Shown: in pieces, positions 61,629 through 64,000 of the stretch | Numbering within the stretch: the stretch's first letter is position 1 | Layout of the letters: the number at the start of each line of letters is the position of its first letter | Assembly (NCBI RefSeq): GCF_000265295.1 | Contig: NC_018002.1 | Span: 930,001 to 994,000 of the forward strand | Length of the DNA: 64,000 nucleotides | Source of the DNA: Sulfurospirillum barnesii SES-3 | Lineage (GTDB): Bacteria; Campylobacterota; Campylobacteria; Campylobacterales; Sulfurospirillaceae | Direction: 5' to 3' | Notes under the pieces: generated by a model | The model's input: the letters and a program-made list of their open reading frames with translations, nothing else | Databases searched by the model: none | Told to the model about the DNA's origin: nothing | Made by a program: the position numbers and the translations under genes

Positions 61629-63020
61629 ATGAGTCTACCTATGAATACTGTTGCCAATAGAGATATGGTTTTGCCGCAAGCTTCAACACTTTCTGATACG
61701 GGTTTTTTAGGTTATGGGTACGATGTGACAGGATTGTATTGTCATCCTAGTAGTGTACGTGCACATGTCATTGACATGCATCGTTTTTTAGAAAATGAAG
61801 TTGATGCAGATCGCTATGAACGAAAAGTCGGGAGTAGTTCTGATACTAAAGCAGTTGCTGCTGAAAATGCAATGAAATATTGCACAAAACTAACCGCAAA
61901 CTTAGGAGTAGATGTAAAGTATAAAAAATTATTTTCTGGTTCCTTGTCTCTTAAATTTGACTATAAAAACAGTTGCTCCTCTAAGTACTCTTTCGCTAGT
62001 TACTTTAGTATTATGCGTAAAGCAAGTGTTGCTTTGATTGCTGATGCAAGTGATCTTCAACCTTATCTAAGTGTACAATTTTTAAAAGATATTAAATCAA
62101 AACCGTGTTCAACACTCATTCGACTTTATGGCACGCATCTTATGACACATATTGTGCTTGGGGGTCGTTTAGAAGTTTTGTGCCGCTCTATCATTGAAGA
62201 TACGGAAAAAGAAAAAAGTGTTGAGGCAGGTATTAAAGCATCCTATAACAAAATCGTAACGGCTGATCTTAAGGTAGCCTATGATGAAAATTTGGTCAAA
62301 AACAACAAAGAACTTCAAGTGAATATTGAAACTATTGGTGGTGATCCTTTTAAATGTATGAATGTTTCATTTGATTATGCAAAAGCAAATATTGATCTTA
62401 AAAGTGATTTTTCCGCATGGAGGGATAGTCTTAATGAGACAAATATGACGCTTGTCGATATGGAAAAAGGCTCACTCATTCCTATTGTAGATTTAATTCC
62501 TGACGATCCAGAATATAGAAGTAAAAAAGAAGAACTTACAAAAGCGGTTGATAAATATTTAAGTGATAATGAATTTAGTATGGTTGATCATCCCAAACCT
62601 TTTTATCGTTATTTTTGTTATGCGATAGATGATCATTTTTACACAATGAATTGGAATGAGTTGAAATACGGTAATGGTGAATACAACTTTGAACATGTTG
62701 AATGTCGAATTTATGATCTTAAAGTTGAGGGAAGTATCCCATTATATCGCTATTATAACCATAAGAAGAGAGACCATTTTTATACAACAAACTGGGGTGA
62801 ATTAAAAAATGGAGACATGGGTTATACGTTTGAAGGCATTTGTGGGTATGTATTTGCATCCAATAAAACAGATAAAAATCTTGTTCCTTTATATCGTTGC
62901 TTATTTGAAACAAACAATCAAACAAATCATTTTTATACACTGGATAAATCAGAATTTGCCAATAGAAATACGCATATTGATGAGGGTATAGCGTGCTATG
63001 TTTATAAACCTATAGAGTAA
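61629..63020 (+). CDS. MACPF (perforin-fold) protein with C-terminal DUF5648-like repeats
   Basis: The N-terminal 310 residues carry the MACPF signature: TLIRLYGTHLMTHIVLGGRLE (Y-G-T-H-x-x-x...G-G) after a GYGYDVTGLYCHP start and FSGSLSLKFDY. The C-terminal part repeats a tryptophan/tyrosine pattern about three times: FYRYFCYAIDDHFYTMNWNE, YRYYNHKKRDHFYTTNWGE and YRCLFETNNQTNHFYTLDKSE. This is the DUF5648-type fold, often lectin-like in company. No signal peptide is seen, so export would need another path or lysis. AAGGAG precedes the ATG. MACPF proteins form membrane pores; the target is unknown. Confidence 0.88.
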   Translation: MSLPMNTVANRDMVLPQASTLSDTGFLGYGYDVTGLYCHPSSVRAHVIDMHRFLENEVDADRYERKVGSSSDTKAVAAENAMKYCTKLTANLGVDVKYKKLFSGSLSLKFDYKNSCSSKYSFASYFSIMRKASVALIADASDLQPYLSVQFLKDIKSKPCSTLIRLYGTHLMTHIVLGGRLEVLCRSIIEDTEKEKSVEAGIKASYNKIVTADLKVAYDENLVKNNKELQVNIETIGGDPFKCMNVSFDYAKANIDLKSDFSAWRDSLNETNMTLVDMEKGSLIPIVDLIPDDPEYRSKKEELTKAVDKYLSDNEFSMVDHPKPFYRYFCYAIDDHFYTMNWNELKYGNGEYNFEHVECRIYDLKVEGSIPLYRYYNHKKRDHFYTTNWGELKNGDMGYTFEGICGYVFASNKTDKNLVPLYRCLFETNNQTNHFYTLDKSEFANRNTHIDEGIACYVYKPIE

Positions 63021-63120
63021 GTTTTATAGCGTATCTTCATTTGTTACAGCGTTGTTATCAAATGAAGATACGATAAAGTATGCTTCTATTAGAATTTTTG
63101 AAACCCACAAGGTCAAATGT

Positions 63121-63999
63121 ATGTCAAAAAAGATTTGTTTAGAATCACCTAGTATCAAAGATTTGCTTCAAGAAACATTCCTAAAAGCAATCCATAATAT
63201 CGCACGGTATCTGGATGATGTGCTACAAACAAAAGAGGCTGAAAGCTTGCATCAGTTCCGTGTTAATATACGTCTTGCACGTTCTTTGTGTAAAGAATTT
63301 AGTATGTTTATGGAAAAAAATCATAAAAAAGCTCTGAGTGATAGGCTAGAAGGTTTACAGCAAGAGACCAACGATATGCGTGATCTTGATGTCTTTATCG
63401 AATGTATACAAACCTATAAAACAAAGGTAGATAAAGCATGTGAAAGTGAGTTTAAGCGTATTGAAAAAGCACTCTTACGTGAAAAAAAAGCTGCGTATGT
63501 GCAGTTTTGTAAACAATACAGTGTTCATCAAGAAAATGTTACAGCCATAGAGGCACTGCTTAAGGATGAACAGCTGTATCTTTCCCAAGCAGAAGGCAAA
63601 TGGTTTGTGCCTGCTCAAAAGATTCTCGAAAAACGTTTCAAAAAAATCGCTAAACTCTCACAAAAAATCGCTCTAGACTCGGCTAATGAACAGTTTCATA
63701 CACTAAGGCTTCATTATAAAAAGCTTCGTTATACATGCGATGCGCTACAATTAACAGCATTTGCAAAAAGTTTTAAGCCGATACAAACAGCGTTTGGACA
63801 TGTCCAAGATAAAAATATGCAAATAGCATACATTCAACAACACCATGCCAATAAGAGTGTTTTTTTAGAACAAATTATTGCATTGCTGGAAGAAGAGTTA
63901 TTGGAAGACAAGCGTCAATGCATCAAAAAATCCAATAAAAGAAGCATTGAAAAATTGCACAAAAAACTGCATGCTATCATTACATGTAAAAAGAGATAA
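63121..63999 (+). CDS. CHAD domain protein
   Basis: CHAD proteins are helical, His-rich proteins that bind polyphosphate granules. The 292-residue product has LHQFRVNIRLARSLCKEF at the start (the H-x-x-R-V-x-x-R-R pattern), TNDMRDLDVF in the middle and FHTLRLHYKKLRYTCDAL, the second His/Arg/Lys helix. I place the start at the ATG at 63121, after AAGGTC. The gene ends one base before the window edge and is complete. It follows the MACPF gene by 100 bases. Confidence 0.88.
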   Translation: MSKKICLESPSIKDLLQETFLKAIHNIARYLDDVLQTKEAESLHQFRVNIRLARSLCKEFSMFMEKNHKKALSDRLEGLQQETNDMRDLDVFIECIQTYKTKVDKACESEFKRIEKALLREKKAAYVQFCKQYSVHQENVTAIEALLKDEQLYLSQAEGKWFVPAQKILEKRFKKIAKLSQKIALDSANEQFHTLRLHYKKLRYTCDALQLTAFAKSFKPIQTAFGHVQDKNMQIAYIQQHHANKSVFLEQIIALLEEELLEDKRQCIKKSNKRSIEKLHKKLHAIITCKKR

Positions 64000-64000
64000 A

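Overview
The window looks like chromosome of a nitrogen-fixing member of the Campylobacterota, most likely Sulfurospirillum or a close relative. The grounds are the AT-rich low-GC genes, the family types (degenerate RibBA, many c-di-GMP and sensor proteins, YbgC, MotA/MotB-like stators), a sigma-54 promoter form typical of the group (GGAA-N8-GC) and a nif gene set. No rRNA gene is present, so the genus is an inference.

Layout. 1-7223: the 3' part of a type I-B-like CRISPR-Cas locus (cas3 cut by the window edge, cas4, cas1, cas2, leader, 42 spacers). The array does not end naturally: it breaks inside its 43rd repeat and is fused to the last codons of a phage integrase. 7334-19173: an 11.8-kb filamentous-phage (inovirus) prophage inserted in the initiator tRNA-fMet gene. 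It carries a BrnT/BrnA toxin-antitoxin pair, an HTH regulator with an operator cluster, coat proteins, secretin, pIII-like adhesin, pVI-like protein, Zot/pI ATPase, rolling-circle Rep, a PAPS-reductase-like protein and the integrase. 19129-28036: tRNA-fMet, tRNA-Gln and housekeeping genes (ribBA, Kef antiporter, exonuclease, thioesterase, lipoprotein, family-4 uracil-DNA glycosylase) up to a leucine-rich-repeat gene.

28029-41518 and 50366-54656 are two blocks of nitrogen-fixation genes. The first holds nifB, nifV, a small Cys protein, an LRR protein, a flavodiiron protein, a NifX-like protein, a 2[4Fe-4S] ferredoxin and nifE-nifN. The second holds a NifX-like protein, a NifX-associated protein, flavodoxin, nifW, nifZ, an unknown, a [2Fe-2S] ferredoxin, rpoN and a short nifQ. 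nifHDK are not in the window. The transcription units share a sigma-54 motif, GGAAYACYTCWTGC, upstream of nifB, fdx, nifE and the nifX operon. Between the divergent fdx and nifE units sits a two-gene islet (TIR-like NAD-hydrolase family protein plus RhuM/PLD-like protein), next to a leftward sigma-54 site that no longer has a gene directly behind it.

41624-50299 and 54739-63999 contain metabolism (homocysteine methyltransferase, bacterioferritin-like protein), signalling (a BvgS-like hybrid kinase, HD-GYP regulator, CheW-fused sensor, GGDEF/EAL protein), an AI-2E family permease, a MotA/OmpA coiled-coil pair, a MACPF (perforin-fold) protein with DUF5648-like repeats, and a CHAD protein.

A property of the whole window is a palindrome, TTACATGTAA, found 32 times by eye in genes and gaps alike, where well under one copy is expected by chance. 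The main candidates for undescribed biology are this iterated palindrome, the TIR/RhuM islet in the nif cluster, the CRISPR-integrase fusion and the MACPF/DUF5648 protein.
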